DNA of 64,000 nt from Rhizophagus clarus (taxonomy: Eukaryota > Glomeromycota > Glomeromycetes > Glomerales > Glomeraceae), in contig BLAL01000047.1 in the NCBI GenBank assembly GCA_015698045.1, positions 372,001-436,000 on the forward strand, written 5' to 3'. Below, in pieces: positions 47,900 through 59,655 of the stretch. A model generated the notes under the pieces. That model saw only the letters and a program-made list of their open reading frames with translations, did no database searches and had not been told where the DNA came from. Made by a program: the position numbers and the translations under genes. How positions within the stretch are numbered: the stretch's first letter is position 1; each line of letters begins with the position of its first letter.

Positions 47900-49659
47900 C
47901 TTTTTCTTTTTCTTTTTGCTTATTAGCATGCCACTAAACTAAAACGTTTGATAATCAAAAAAAAAAAATTTTTTTTTTTTTATTATGTCGTCATGTGTAA
48001 ATTTTTTTGTTATATGTTTGATGAATGTAAATGTTGTAAAATATGTGTAAAACTATAATCTTATCGAATTGTATGAATGCATTAATATCCGGGCGAAACC
48101 GAGTGAATGGTATTGAATATATATATGACGAAAAGATAAGATAGGATTCCTGTATGTTTATGTGATTTTAATTAATGCTAACCTTAAATGAATTATTTAT
48201 TATCGTATAATTTTCCTGAATGGCGAATAAAATAAAAAAACCAAAACTTTCTTAAATATGTTGTGTTACGATTCTCTTCCAAAATAAAATTAGTAAAAAA
48301 AAAAAAAAAAAAATTTTTTTATACAGGTTCCCCCCTCTTTTTTTTGTAATAAAGTAAAAAAAAAAAAAAAGCATTGTCCAATTTCGTAAAATGTCTCGGG
48401 AAGTAAATTTTTTTTTTTTTTTTTTTCGGTAATACAGTTCAAAACTATCTTTTAATTGTTGGCATAAATAAAGGTCGCACAGTCAAGCTGAATCGAAACT
48501 TTAATATATTAATTATTTACTTTTCCCCCAATTTTCGGAGTTTCACAGCATCATTCCATATTAAGTATTTATCATATGAATGAGAACAAAAATTTTTTAA
48601 CGCGAACGTAATAAAAAGAAAGTTTTTTTTTAAAACAATGTGAAGAAAAAGTTCATTACCAAAAATATTTATGTCATTCCAAAAAAAGACATAATGAAAA
48701 AAGAAAAAAAATAATAATAAAATAAAAATATTTTAATTTTTTCTCACACCCTTATTTTTCATTTACTTTTACAAATCAATTGAAGATTGCCAGAAAATGA
48801 TTTGAAATTCGTTAACTTCATATATCCAAAATCGGTTTAATTAAAAAACAAAAAAATAAATGGAAAAATAAAAATAATTCTAGGGAATAATTTAAAAGCG
48901 GGAGTTTTTAATTCATTTGAATGACCAAAATTTTCCCAACTTATATTTTAAACAATAACACTAAATATGAGGAATAAAAGAAAAATTATTAAACTGTTCT
49001 CCTAACTGGATTTCCAAAATTAGATTCCGGGAACTTGGCGCAGTCCTCATTAAAAAGGGTGTTTCAGAATAACGCATTTATGGATAAATTAAAAAAATGA
49101 CGCCACATGTTATACAACAGCGTGATTAGGTTAATGTATCATCATGTTAATTATCACCCCTTATTCAAAATTCCGTATTTTATTATTTTTTTATTTATAG
49201 AATGCATTTATGTGACAAATAGATTGCAAATCGAAAATTTTGTTTGTTTATTTATTGTAAAGAATTTATTGTAAAATATTTTATTGTAAAATATGTTTAT
49301 ATAGTTTATAATAGTTTATACAATGATCTCCTAAATTGGCGTAATATGAATGTTGGTTATTGATTTATCTAAATAGATTTACTAACAAAGTCTGTCGTGC
49401 AAGATATATTTATATAAAGGGAGGTGTTATACTTTAAAGTTTTTTTTTATTCTTTTTTTTTTTTTTTAACGGTTTTACTTTTTGTCTTCTTCGTCACCTT
49501 TATTTTTTTTTTCTTCTTCTTTATACATATTAACGAAATTTTTTTTTTAAAAAAAAAAAAAAAAATAATTATAATAAAAATAATAAAATCATTTTCTCGT
49601 TTTGTATTAAAAAAAAAAAACTTTTCTGACTTTTTTTTTTGTGAGAATATTTTTTACAT
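46866..49659. other. Homopolymer-rich intergenic region and F-box gene upstream
   Basis: Many T and A runs of 10-45 bp (for example about 47860-47900, 48296-48312 and 49441-49470). A 107-codon frame at 49424-49747 is made of such runs. No gene or RNA is seen. Confidence 0.5.
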
Positions 49660-51636
49660 ATGGCTCCTTTCTTACCAACAGATTGTTTATCTCAAATATT
49701 TCGAAATCTTGAAAAAGATCAAAAATCATTATATTCATGTATATTAGTAAATCGATTATGGTGTGCTACCTCAATCGAATTCTTATGGAGTCGTCCGTTT
49801 CACTTTTTATATACATGTCTAAGTACTTGTCCTTGTGATGAATTCATGAGAATTGAAAGATCATCAAAATTAATTCAAGTATATTTAAGTTGTTTGAACG
49901 AAAAAGAAAAGTCGATATTAATGGAAAATAAAGTTCGTTTACCTTCATCCGTAAAACAAAAACCCTTATTTGATTATGCTGGTTTCATAAGATATTTGGA
50001 TTTGGATGAATTTTATACTGCAGTAAGAGATTGGATTGAATTCGCTCATGTTGTTAGTAAAGAAGATGAGATTTGTGAGGCAATGGAATCTCGAAAGAAA
50101 TCTAAAAAGAATAAAAAATTAAAATTATCAACTGTCGTCAAATTTTTAACAAAGTCTATGAAATATCATGATAAAAGAAAATCCATGAGTGATAGGGAGA
50201 GTGTCAGTAGTGTAAGCACGGGTCATAGTTGTACAAGTAGCACAAGCGGAAGTAACCCACCACCTAGTCCAATACTACCTCATCCACGTGAAAGACTAAT
50301 CACCGAATACTTATGCAAATTATTAATGAGGAGGAGTACTACTTTAAAACAATTATCTATTGATAAAACTCATTTAACGAGAATGGAAGGTTCTAGATGT
50401 ACAACATTACCACCTTTGATTGATAGATTTAATAATCATCGTTTCATACCAGATCAATATCTTTCTTTACCTTCGTATCCTGGTGCTATTAATTGCTTAC
50501 CACATTTAAGTGAATTTATTTGTACCACACGACAATCAAAAACAAAATTATTTGATTCTCTTTGTGAAGTATCTCATCATATTCATACAATTGTGGTTAC
50601 GATGAATTATCATTCAAATGGTTGGTGTGGAACTCGTTCTCGTCGTGAAGTTATGGAGTTGGAAGATGAAGCTAAAAGTTTAGCAAATTTAATTAGTTCA
50701 CAACGTTCTTTACAAAACTTTGAATTACATCATTGTGAAGTCGGTTCCACGGTTATCATTCAATCATTACAAACTCAATCAAAATCTTTACGTTCAATAT
50801 GTTTTGATAGTGTCAGTTTTTGGGGATGGGATCCTTTAACGTCGTTATCAAAATGTATTCTGTTACAAAAACTCGTGTTTAGATCCTGTCATGGATTAAC
50901 ATGTGAATTATTGGAACCTTTAACAAAAACAAAATTCCGTAATCTTTCAACTTTCTTAATGGATAATTCATCGGCTCCAGCTCATTCTCTCAACATGATG
51001 ATTAAAACTTCCGGATATAGTATTCAGACCTTGAATCTTGGACAATTCAAACCTCATCCTCAATCAACCATACACGTTATTAAAACTGTGGCGAATTATT
51101 GCCCAAATTTAACAACTTTTAGTTCATATGTTGATGGTGATGAAATCGATCATTTAATCGCTTTGTTTACGTTATGTGTAAACCTTTCTTCTGTTACGTT
51201 GACTGGACCACGTAACTCAGAAATCGAAATAGATGGCATGTTCTTCCAATTGGCTCGACAAGATTTATCGAACCTACAAGAACTTAATATACTTGGTGCT
51301 TGGTCATTTAAGTCCGAGTCATTACGTCAATTCTTGATGTGTTCAAAAGCTCCAATACATACTTTAAGTATTGATAATTGTTATTTCACGGATGATCATC
51401 TGGATGTTGTCATTCATTGTTTAAAAAATACTTTAAAATCATTACGTTTAAGATTACACATAAGAAATCGTTTGAATGAGGAATCGGTAATTCGTGCAAA
51501 AAGATTGGTCGATGTTTTAGAAATTGAAAATTTTGATAATTATAGGGTAAGCAATAACAATAATAATAATGGTGGGGAAGGTATTTTTAAACAAAAATTT
51601 TGTAAAAAGTATTGGATGGAGAGGAGAATAAGATGA
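49660..51636 (+). CDS. F-box protein with leucine-rich-repeat-like region
   Basis: Single-exon gene of 658 aa from the ATG at 49660. An F-box is at about residues 3-45 (FLPTDCLSQIFRNL...SLYSCILVNRLWC...FLW), the surface that docks on Skp1 of an SCF ubiquitin ligase. A basic Ser-rich insert follows (about 145-215). From about 255 to 620 there are degenerate leucine-rich repeats ('SLQNFELHHCEV', 'SLRSICFDSVSF', 'KLVFRSCHGLTC', 'NLQELNILGAW') likely to bind substrate. The C-terminus is Asn-rich then basic. F-box/LRR proteins are highly expanded in Rhizophagus-type fungi; the substrate is unknown. It has no intron, unlike the kinase genes. Confidence 0.9.
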   Translation: MAPFLPTDCLSQIFRNLEKDQKSLYSCILVNRLWCATSIEFLWSRPFHFLYTCLSTCPCDEFMRIERSSKLIQVYLSCLNEKEKSILMENKVRLPSSVKQKPLFDYAGFIRYLDLDEFYTAVRDWIEFAHVVSKEDEICEAMESRKKSKKNKKLKLSTVVKFLTKSMKYHDKRKSMSDRESVSSVSTGHSCTSSTSGSNPPPSPILPHPRERLITEYLCKLLMRRSTTLKQLSIDKTHLTRMEGSRCTTLPPLIDRFNNHRFIPDQYLSLPSYPGAINCLPHLSEFICTTRQSKTKLFDSLCEVSHHIHTIVVTMNYHSNGWCGTRSRREVMELEDEAKSLANLISSQRSLQNFELHHCEVGSTVIIQSLQTQSKSLRSICFDSVSFWGWDPLTSLSKCILLQKLVFRSCHGLTCELLEPLTKTKFRNLSTFLMDNSSAPAHSLNMMIKTSGYSIQTLNLGQFKPHPQSTIHVIKTVANYCPNLTTFSSYVDGDEIDHLIALFTLCVNLSSVTLTGPRNSEIEIDGMFFQLARQDLSNLQELNILGAWSFKSESLRQFLMCSKAPIHTLSIDNCYFTDDHLDVVIHCLKNTLKSLRLRLHIRNRLNEESVIRAKRLVDVLEIENFDNYRVSNNNNNNGGEGIFKQKFCKKYWMERRIR

Positions 51637-53009
51637 ATTCGAAGGGGAGGGTTTTTAAAACGTTGGATAGTTAAAAAAACATTTTTTATATCATTTTTTT
51701 TAAAAAAAAAAAAAATTTTTAATGAACAATACGAACAATTCATTTTTCTTTAAAAAAAAAAAATTAATCTTCTTATTTAGTATAATTTTTATTTTATTTT
51801 TATTTTATTTTATTTTATTTTTTTTTAGTATTTAGTTAATTTTAATTTTATTATTACATTATATCAACTTAATTAATAACACTTAATTTTTTACCGTATG
51901 TTCTTTTAATATTTAGTTTACTCCATCAATTCTTACTCTGGATTAGGAAGGTGACTCTATTTTACCTACGACTTCTTGTATAATAATATTTATATATATG
52001 TATATATATATATATATAATCTTTGTAATATTTTAATAATAATTTTTTTGAACGAACGAACATTATCGATATTTGGTTGGTTAGTTGGTTAATTGGTTAA
52101 TTGTAGTGTGTTAAGATTCATTCTGACTAAATTTTACTTTATCTTCGTACGCGATGATGGTATGGTGATTCATAGTTATCTATGTAAATTAAACATTGTA
52201 ATTTAGCTGTAAATTAAATAAAAAAATTTGATTTAAAAAATTTCACGTCTTTGATTATCTCGTGATTCTATCACATGATATTTTTTATGCCATACGCCAT
52301 TACAATTGATGCGGTTTATGTCATGCATAGTGCATATTAAGAAGTGTTTAGTGTTGGCGGCATAAATGTTGCGCGCGCATAAAGTTTTTTTTTTTTTAAA
52401 AATAAAATTAATTTATATGATCAAATTTATTTATAAAAATAAAGTTTTTAATAATTTTATTTTTAAATTACAAACTAAGAAAATTGTAATAAAGAAAATT
52501 TTGACGATTTAATTCGTCAATCTATCCGAATATTTCATCATAATCAATAAAGCAAACAAGTAAAATAAAAATAAATTATTTCCGATTGTAATTTGCCATT
52601 ATAGTATTATTTCTTCTTTATTATTTTAGACATTTAAAATAAAAATACGTTTGAATGAAATATATCCCAAAAATACTGATCGATTATCTTTGTATTTTGG
52701 TCATCTAAATTCTTTGATAACTTTATGAATGACCATTTTAATTAATTATACGTACTGTACCATGCTTTGTAACTTGTCAATGTTAAATACATTGGAACTA
52801 CCTAAAAATTATTTAAAATTCAGGTTTAATAAAATTATACAACAATAGAAGTTTTTTCATGTATTATGAAATAAAATTATTATACTTTTAAAAGTCTGAC
52901 GAACTACTCGATATATATTAAAATCTTGGACTAAAAATAATAAAAAAAAAATCAATCAATTTTAAATATAATTAAAAAATATATTAGATATTTATTTTTA
53001 TTTTAAATA
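51637..53009. other. 3' flank of the F-box gene and intergenic DNA
   Basis: AT-rich with (TA)n near 51995-52017, and a CG-containing patch at about 52290-52380. From about 52850 the sequence resembles 58870 onward (both lie beyond the 3' ends of kinase copies). No gene. Confidence 0.5.
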
Positions 53010-54550
53010 CTTACTATTATCAGGGATTTCAAAATCATATGATTTACTGAAAAATTAAAGAAAGATATCAAAGATATTATTGTAAAACAAAATTTGTTTA
53101 ATACCCGATAAATATTTCAATGTTCAAAAGTAGAAAATTGTTAATTATACTTTCTTGCTCTTCTATTATTATTAAATAAAAAAAAATTAATTTTTTAATA
53201 TTTTTAAATATGATAAAAAATTTTAAAGAATATATAATAAAACGATACCTTCTGTTGCATTTTTTGGTTCAGGTAAATTTTCAAATTGTAGTAGTTTACT
53301 TGTACACAAAACATTATTTGTACAACTTGTTTCAAACTATTTGTTTTATTTACTTTTAAATAATCTGATACTTGTAATTTACTTGAATCGTTTGACGTGA
53401 AATTCTTTTTATTTCTCTCCAATATTTGACCTTTTTAATGGATCAGCGTCCCAACATATTCTAAATGAGTTCTTGGCACAATTTTCGGTCTGATACCATT
53501 AATTATATTCATTGCAAGATTGTATTCAGGTTCACAATTAAAAAATGGTGGTTTTCCAGGTGAAAATTCCCACATTAGCATTGCAACACTATATAAATGC
53601 TATCCCATTAATAACCTCAGGTGCTATATAAAAAAGATTTCCGTAAATACTTTTTGATGGTTTATTTACAGGACCGCAAAATCCAAGATCGCTAATGTAA
53701 AACATTGATAGCGGTTAAATAATATATTCTTAGAATGTAAATCCCTATGAATTTCATTTTCTTTATGAATTTGATCAAGTGCATCAACTATATCAAAGGT
53801 AATTTGGTGACTTTTTTTCCCATGTAAGTTTATTATGACTTTGTCGTAAATATTTTCTTAGATCCATATCCATTTTTCTTATTATAAGCATATAATTTCC
53901 ATTTGGTGGATTTTGTGTTAAACCAAAACATTGATCTATAGATGTCCATTTATTACTTATAGTTAAATATGATTTAGTCTGTAAAAATATTTTAAATATT
54001 TGTATTAAAATTTTTTTTGTTTAATCATCATTTCTTTTAAAATATAAGATTACAAACCTCTTCAAACCATCTTTGATTTTACTTTCAACATTTCCTAATG
54101 TTTAGGTATAACTTTTTCTCTTCCAAGCCTTTTTAATTGTCGTTTTTTAGAATCTCATTCATTATATTTTCCGTCGATCCAATGCGTTATATAAATTTCA
54201 GAGTATCCACCTTTTGTTAAAAATTCAATATTTTTAAGTCTTTCATATGGAATCCATTCAATTATCTTAAATGGAAAAAGTGTTTCCATTTGACATTTCT
54301 GTATATTAATATATCAATATCATTATTTCCAGACGTCCAATTCGAAAATTTTATTTCTGAATAATTTCGAACACAATATTCACAATAAAATATTCTTGAT
54401 TACAATTTTCACAAATTCTTTTTGTTCCTGAATTATCGGCAAGAATTTTTTGTTTCACGAATTCACATTTTTTTATGTAAATCATCGTAATCATCGTCAA
54501 TTAATTCAATTGCTCTTTTAACTGCGAAAAGAGCAGAAGCAGATATGATA
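53010..54550 (-). pseudogene. Kinase copy 6, decayed TKL kinase
   Basis: Minus-strand remnant. N-terminal part at about 54070-54550 with Cys-cluster, NWTSGN-type ('NWTSGNNDID') and glycine-loop traces; kinase core at about 53230-53990 with HRDLHS, 'YGNLFYIAPEV'-type and 'MLMWE' segments in several frames; a small 3' exon at about 53012-53045 ending 'FEIPDN' at a GTAAGT donor. The intron at the same place as intron 1 of copies 1 and 4 is visible near 53980-54060. Several deletions and frameshifts break it, including loss of part of the 'CWDADPSKRPD' segment. The catalytic Asp is retained, but Gly of 'HSGN' has become Lys. Confidence 0.85.
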
Positions 54551-54578
54551 AAAATTTCTTACTAAATTTTATTTTATT

Positions 54579-54625
<47 letters not shown>

Positions 54626-55634
54626 GAAAAAGATAAAGAAATGTCATTAAGTATCAAACGAGTATAAATGGTTCAAGTCACAGCCACATTCGACTGCTTG
54701 TCTTCCTAAACCGGGGTGTATCGTGTACAATAATATATGATTGACAATTTTATTGGATTGAAATTCTTTTAGCCTTTCTATGCTTTATTCTGTATTCTTG
54801 ACACTCCTTTTTCACCTTCATACAAACTTTTAGTAATGTTTTAGAAATATTATCGTGATTATAGTCAAATTTGTGTATAAGGCGATTCCATACTCGATAT
54901 AAAGAATTGAAATAAACCAATTTTCAATTATGACAAACTTTTTTTTCAAGATCAACCACTCATAATTAATTTTATTAGTATAACGATATATTTCTAACGT
55001 ACTGAAAAATTTGTGGCCACTAGGCATGATCTATAATGTGGCGCATTAATTTTGATTGGATTGATATCGTGTAACATTTAACTTTATTTTCACGAATGTT
55101 TTATCGAAAAAAAAAAGTCAAAGTAATAGTTATCTTAAGCATAAGCTTGGGATACTTCTGGTTGACGCTTATTTTTTATACAATGTTTACTAATCACTTT
55201 TTTACACATGTCTTTATATACTTTTGCTTTTCGTCGCGTGCTGAATATTTTTAATGATTCGCGCGCTTGATATTTTAACAAAATTTTTCCGTCCAATGAT
55301 TAATCATTTTTTTAAGAAATTTTTTAATTTTTAAAAAATTTTCGTCACCAACTATTCTAATCTTTATGCAATTATATAATTATATTGATTATATTGATTA
55401 TATTGATATAAATTTAACCAATTAATTTGACGCTTCGGTTCCCGTTACCCAGTTAAATATCTTATAGCAAAAAAAAAAAAAGAAAAAAGAAAAGAAAATG
55501 GAAATAAATTAGAATGTTTTTGTAACACTTAAAATAGGTTTATTATATTTTATTAAATAATAGTTATAATACTATAAACAATATAAAAAATTTAATTATT
55601 CAAAGAGACAATCCAAATCAATTTTTCTGCGAAA
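54551..55634. other. Former upstream region of kinase copy 6
   Basis: T/A homopolymer at 54570-54625. Blocks near 55135-55175 and 55428-55455 resemble 57945-57985 and 58170-58210, so the two regions appear to be old duplicates. No gene is supported. Confidence 0.4.
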
Positions 55635-55996
55635 TCAAGACCTTTTGTTGGATGTTATAAAGGTCAATAGTGAAAGTAGCACCAGGATGATAGTAACAGG
55701 CATTGCAGGAATGTATCCTGCTTGAGCTGGAATTGTTGCCAGATTAAAGAAAACTTGGAAATCGATTACAAACTCTATGAGTCCTAGACCACATCCAGTT
55801 GTGGGATAGTATGGATAGGTTGGTTTCGACAAATGTGGATCCCTTTTGGAACAGTCCCAAACTCCCACTAGAAATATATTTTAAGAAATAGTTAGGGTTA
55901 GAGTTAAAAATAAGAAAACTAATTACGGGTAAGCTTACTTTCTGGAATTGCTCCTGGGTCCAGAGCCTTGCTATCTTTACCATTTGGATCTCTCAT
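55635..55996 (-). CDS. Small two-exon protein with C-terminal membrane segment
   Basis: Minus exons 55996-55939 and 55867-55635 (donor gtaagc, acceptor tttctag) give 96 aa: MRDPNGKDSKALDPGAIPE, then a Pro/Tyr/Gly-rich middle (VWDCSKRD, YPYYPTTGCGLGLIEF) and a hydrophobic C-terminus (about residues 74-92, 'MPVTIILVLLSLLTFI') ending in NKRS. It could be a tail-anchored membrane protein. Composition is less AT-rich than the flanks. I do not recognise the family, and upstream exons cannot be excluded. Confidence 0.5.
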
Positions 55997-56199
55997 ATTC
56001 TTTGGTTTACGAAGCTATATAGCAAAAACATAGCGAACGTGAACTTCTCACAGTCACAAATATCACTTTTCTATCCAGGTGCTGACGGATTCACCTAGTT
56101 CGACTACTATCTATAGGCAAAAGTTCTAAATATCAAAAAATTGTTTGTATCAGACAAATAAATTCAATTTGTACAAATTCATTTTTATTTGGTTTACTC

Positions 56200-57060
56200 A
56201 CTTTATAGTCCCTTATTATGTTTCTCCATTTTTGGTTACATTGTTGGCCTATAAATCTTGTATTATATTTTGATTCAATTAAATGGATTAATTGATGAGT
56301 CATCCTAGATAGATTATTTCATTAATTCAAGGAAATCACATTCTAGAGTTGCCTAGAGGAAGATCTTGATGCCATTCATTCGTTCAAATGAATAGCACCA
56401 AAAGGAATACAATGGGCCATAATCTCTGCAACATTCAAAAATAAATGTATATTTGCTGTAGTCATTTCTTTGTCATAATTTTCTTCAAACTGAACGTGCA
56501 ACTTTTAACAAGGAGAACGGCAGGTTTTGGGACATAAAGAACTTTTGGAGCTATTGCGAAATTAGGGGCAATTTCTTTCTTCTTTCAAACTTGTTTTCAA
56601 CAGGACCAGGATGAACTAAAAAAAGGATAAAAGGATGTGTGATTAAAAATGATTTCACCAGAGAACAAACTGATTAACTGATTGGAAGAATAGTTCTTTA
56701 CATGTATCGGTTGTGAAACTATTATTGGACGGTTACGAGCTGGAATACAAACAAGCTGGTATGCATAAATACGTTGCCGTTATCATCGTGTTGATACTTG
56801 TATCCATAAGGCGCCTTTATATTCAAGGAACTTGTTGAATTTCTTTATTGATACGCCTTAGCCAGTTTGCAAGGGCAAGCTACATTTATTACAAGTCAAT
56901 ATTGGATGAATCTTGGAATCATTCTTGTAATAACTACTTACCTATCCTCGTCCTTATGACTTGGAAAACGAAATCGACCGTTTTAAGATTTTCAGAAAGT
57001 TATCTTCCCTATTTGCGTGAAATATTTTGTAAAAAAAAAAGGAGTGAAAAAAAATTGTAT
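56200..57060 (-). pseudogene. Possible decayed coding region of unknown type
   Basis: On the minus strand, short coding-like stretches in different frames, for example 'GYKYQHDDNGNVFMHTSLF', 'IPARNRPIIVSQPIHV' and 'APNFAIAPKVLYVPKPAV', separated by stops. Composition is less AT-rich than intergenic DNA. The family is unknown and the ends are approximate. Confidence 0.25.
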
Positions 57061-57311
57061 ATTTAATTGTTATTTCTGAATAACAATTAAAAATCAAAAT
57101 TGATTATCCCTTCGTTGTACACTTTCACATGCTATTTTTTGCAGTTTACACATGATCTACTCATGATCAGGGGCAAAAAAAAAAAAAAAAAATTTGTCAT
57201 AAACAAACTGTATGGTGCTATTTTAAATCTTTAGCAGATTGCATATTTATTTGTTAATGATATAATTGTTGAATAATTACAATCAGTAACTATTCACTGG
57301 AAAATTCGTTA

Positions 57312-57553
57312 GTGTATAGCGCTAGTACCCCGATACTATTCAAGAAAGCCAGAATAGTACCTAGGACCTAGGGTAGTATGTGAGGAGGAGTACTAATTAT
57401 ACGATAATAGGATTAAGTAATCAAAAGTTTTTTAAATTCAATTTTTGATTGAAATAAAAATTTCAAATATAAAATGTAAAAATCAGTCATAAAGTGGAAA
57501 TTTTGATTAGTAATGGGGGTGATGGTGTACTGGTGCTGTATACAGCGCTATAC
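57312..57553. repeat. Inverted-repeat element of ~240 bp
   Basis: GTATAGCGCTAGTACC at the left pairs with GTATAGCGCTGTATACAGCACCAGTAC in the reverse complement of the right end. It may be a small TIR transposon; no clear target duplication. From 57554 to 58990 the DNA is AT-rich with the duplicate blocks noted for 54551-55634 and no gene. Confidence 0.4.
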
Positions 57554-58989
57554 GGTATATCGAAATTCATAAGTTTTGACATAACGATTATTGTATGTTT
57601 AAAGATAAAATCTTATAAATCGCTTTATTTGTAATCTCGTAAACCTAATTTTATATAAATTGCCTTTGTTCTAAATTATTTTTATGTTTATGAATACTAT
57701 TAAACATGCTACACTGCTATTCCGTATTATGATTCAAATCCCGAGTTCTTGTTATATTTATGATTCAGACCGTACTACTTGTACTGCATTAATTTCTACA
57801 AAAATCTTTCTCAATTAGAAAATCTTTTCAAATTACATTTAAAGCTTGCGGCCATACTAATTGTTCCATAAGTTGCATCAATCTCAATTGCATAAAATAA
57901 CTCGGCAAAAAATCCAAATTAGGCTATAACTACTGCTAATTATCTGAAGCGTAAGCGTAGGACACTCCTGGCTTCTGTCACGCCGTATCACGCTTTTTTG
58001 CATATTGATGTTTTCAGGAAAATTTACCCTGAAATTCTTATTTCCCTGATTATTTCTTGTTGTGAGAAATAAATACAAGTTTCTTTGGAATACATAATGA
58101 TGTCCGTCAATTAAGAAAAACAATTTATATACTATATGTGAGAATTTTTATGAGATGCTAACTAATTGATATATGCTTCGGACGTTCCAACGGTTCCTGT
58201 TACCTAGTAATAATTTTCTACTCATTTGAATTTAGACGTCGTCAGACTAAAAATAAAAAAAAATAAAATTTTAAATATACCAAAAGAAAAAATAACTGAA
58301 CAATTACTCTTTTGAGGCGTCACATTAATGAATACCAATTGTTTGGTATATAGTTGGCCTGAAGTATTTTTCTTCCGTTAAATTTAAAAGGATTATCTCG
58401 TAAATTGGCTTTATTTGTCTCAATATAGTCAAAAACAAATTTCAAGTAGTTTTATCTTAGATTATAAATAATTATCATACTACTCTAAATCATAGTGTTC
58501 AAAATAAATATACAAATGGCAAAATAAAATAAATATTATATATTGCTATATTTATTTAACTTAATAATTCATTCGAATCTAAATAAATATATAAAAGTGA
58601 TTAATCGGATCTGCGCAGCACACTGCGATTCAATCACGTAAAAAAAATAATAATATTTAGATTTCATCAACTGTTTATATTATACAAAAATTTTAAAACT
58701 GACGCTTCTTTATATTTTCTGTCGTATTATTTTTTCGTTATTTGGACAAAAAAAAAAAAAAAAAATTATATTTATTAAATTCAAATATTTTGAACTACCT
58801 GAACTGAATTATAAAATTTGTTATTCGTTCGTCTATTTCAATTATAAAAAAAATATTATATTTAATGTATTACGAAATAAGATTGTTATACCTTCTTTAA
58901 ACTTTCTTGATTTATTAAAACCTTCGACTAAAATAAAAAAAAATATTAACCAATCAATTTTAAATATACTTTAAAATATTAAAATGAAT

Positions 58990-59490
58990 ACTATTGTTAT
59001 TAGTTTAATAAATACTTACTGCTAACAGGGATTTCGAAGTCATATAATTTACTGTGAAATGCTGTGAAAATTAAATATATCGTAATTAATTAAATAATAC
59101 CCGATATACATTCTATAAAATTTCGAGAATACAAAATAATTGTCACTTTTACGTATCTTCTTGTTCTATTGTTATTTGGTTAAAAAAAAAAAATGAAATA
59201 TCTTATTAATATAATATTGTAAAAAAAAATTCAAATAATAAATTTGACATCCCTTCTGTTGCATTTCTTGGTTCAGGTAATGTTTTAAATTGATAAAGTT
59301 TACTCGTATATAATACACTATTTGTATAATCTATTTCTTTTGATTTAGACTATTAGTTTTATTTGATTTTTAAATTATTATTTGTTACTAGTTTACTTGA
59401 TGTTATTTTGATATGAAATATTAAGTGCTTTTATTTCTTTCCAAAGAATACCAATATCAGGTCTTTTTGATGGATAAGCATTCCAACATG
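58990..59490 (-). pseudogene. Kinase copy 7, 3' fragment only
   Basis: Minus-strand remnant starting abruptly near 59490 within the C-lobe ('NAYPSKRPDIGILWKEIKAL', with its Trp missing), followed by the end of the long exon with 'LPEPRNATEG' at about 59250-59285 and a small 3' exon near 59020-59050 ending 'FEIPVS'. The N-terminal part, Cys cluster and catalytic loop are absent. It is truncated, not only mutated. Confidence 0.8.
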
Positions 59491-59655
59491 ATCACTTCAC
59501 TAAAGAAAATTATTGCATACACAGATACACTAATGTAGTTCAGATTAATCTAGTACTTTTTATGATTACACTTTCCCAGTACATATTTATTTAAAATTTA
59601 AGAAATCGTTGCATAAAATAAAAATATTTTAGGAATAATATTTGCTTTTTAAAGA

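Noticed and set aside
55886-55900. Telomere-like TTAGGG.
   Set aside because: A single occurrence without tandem array.
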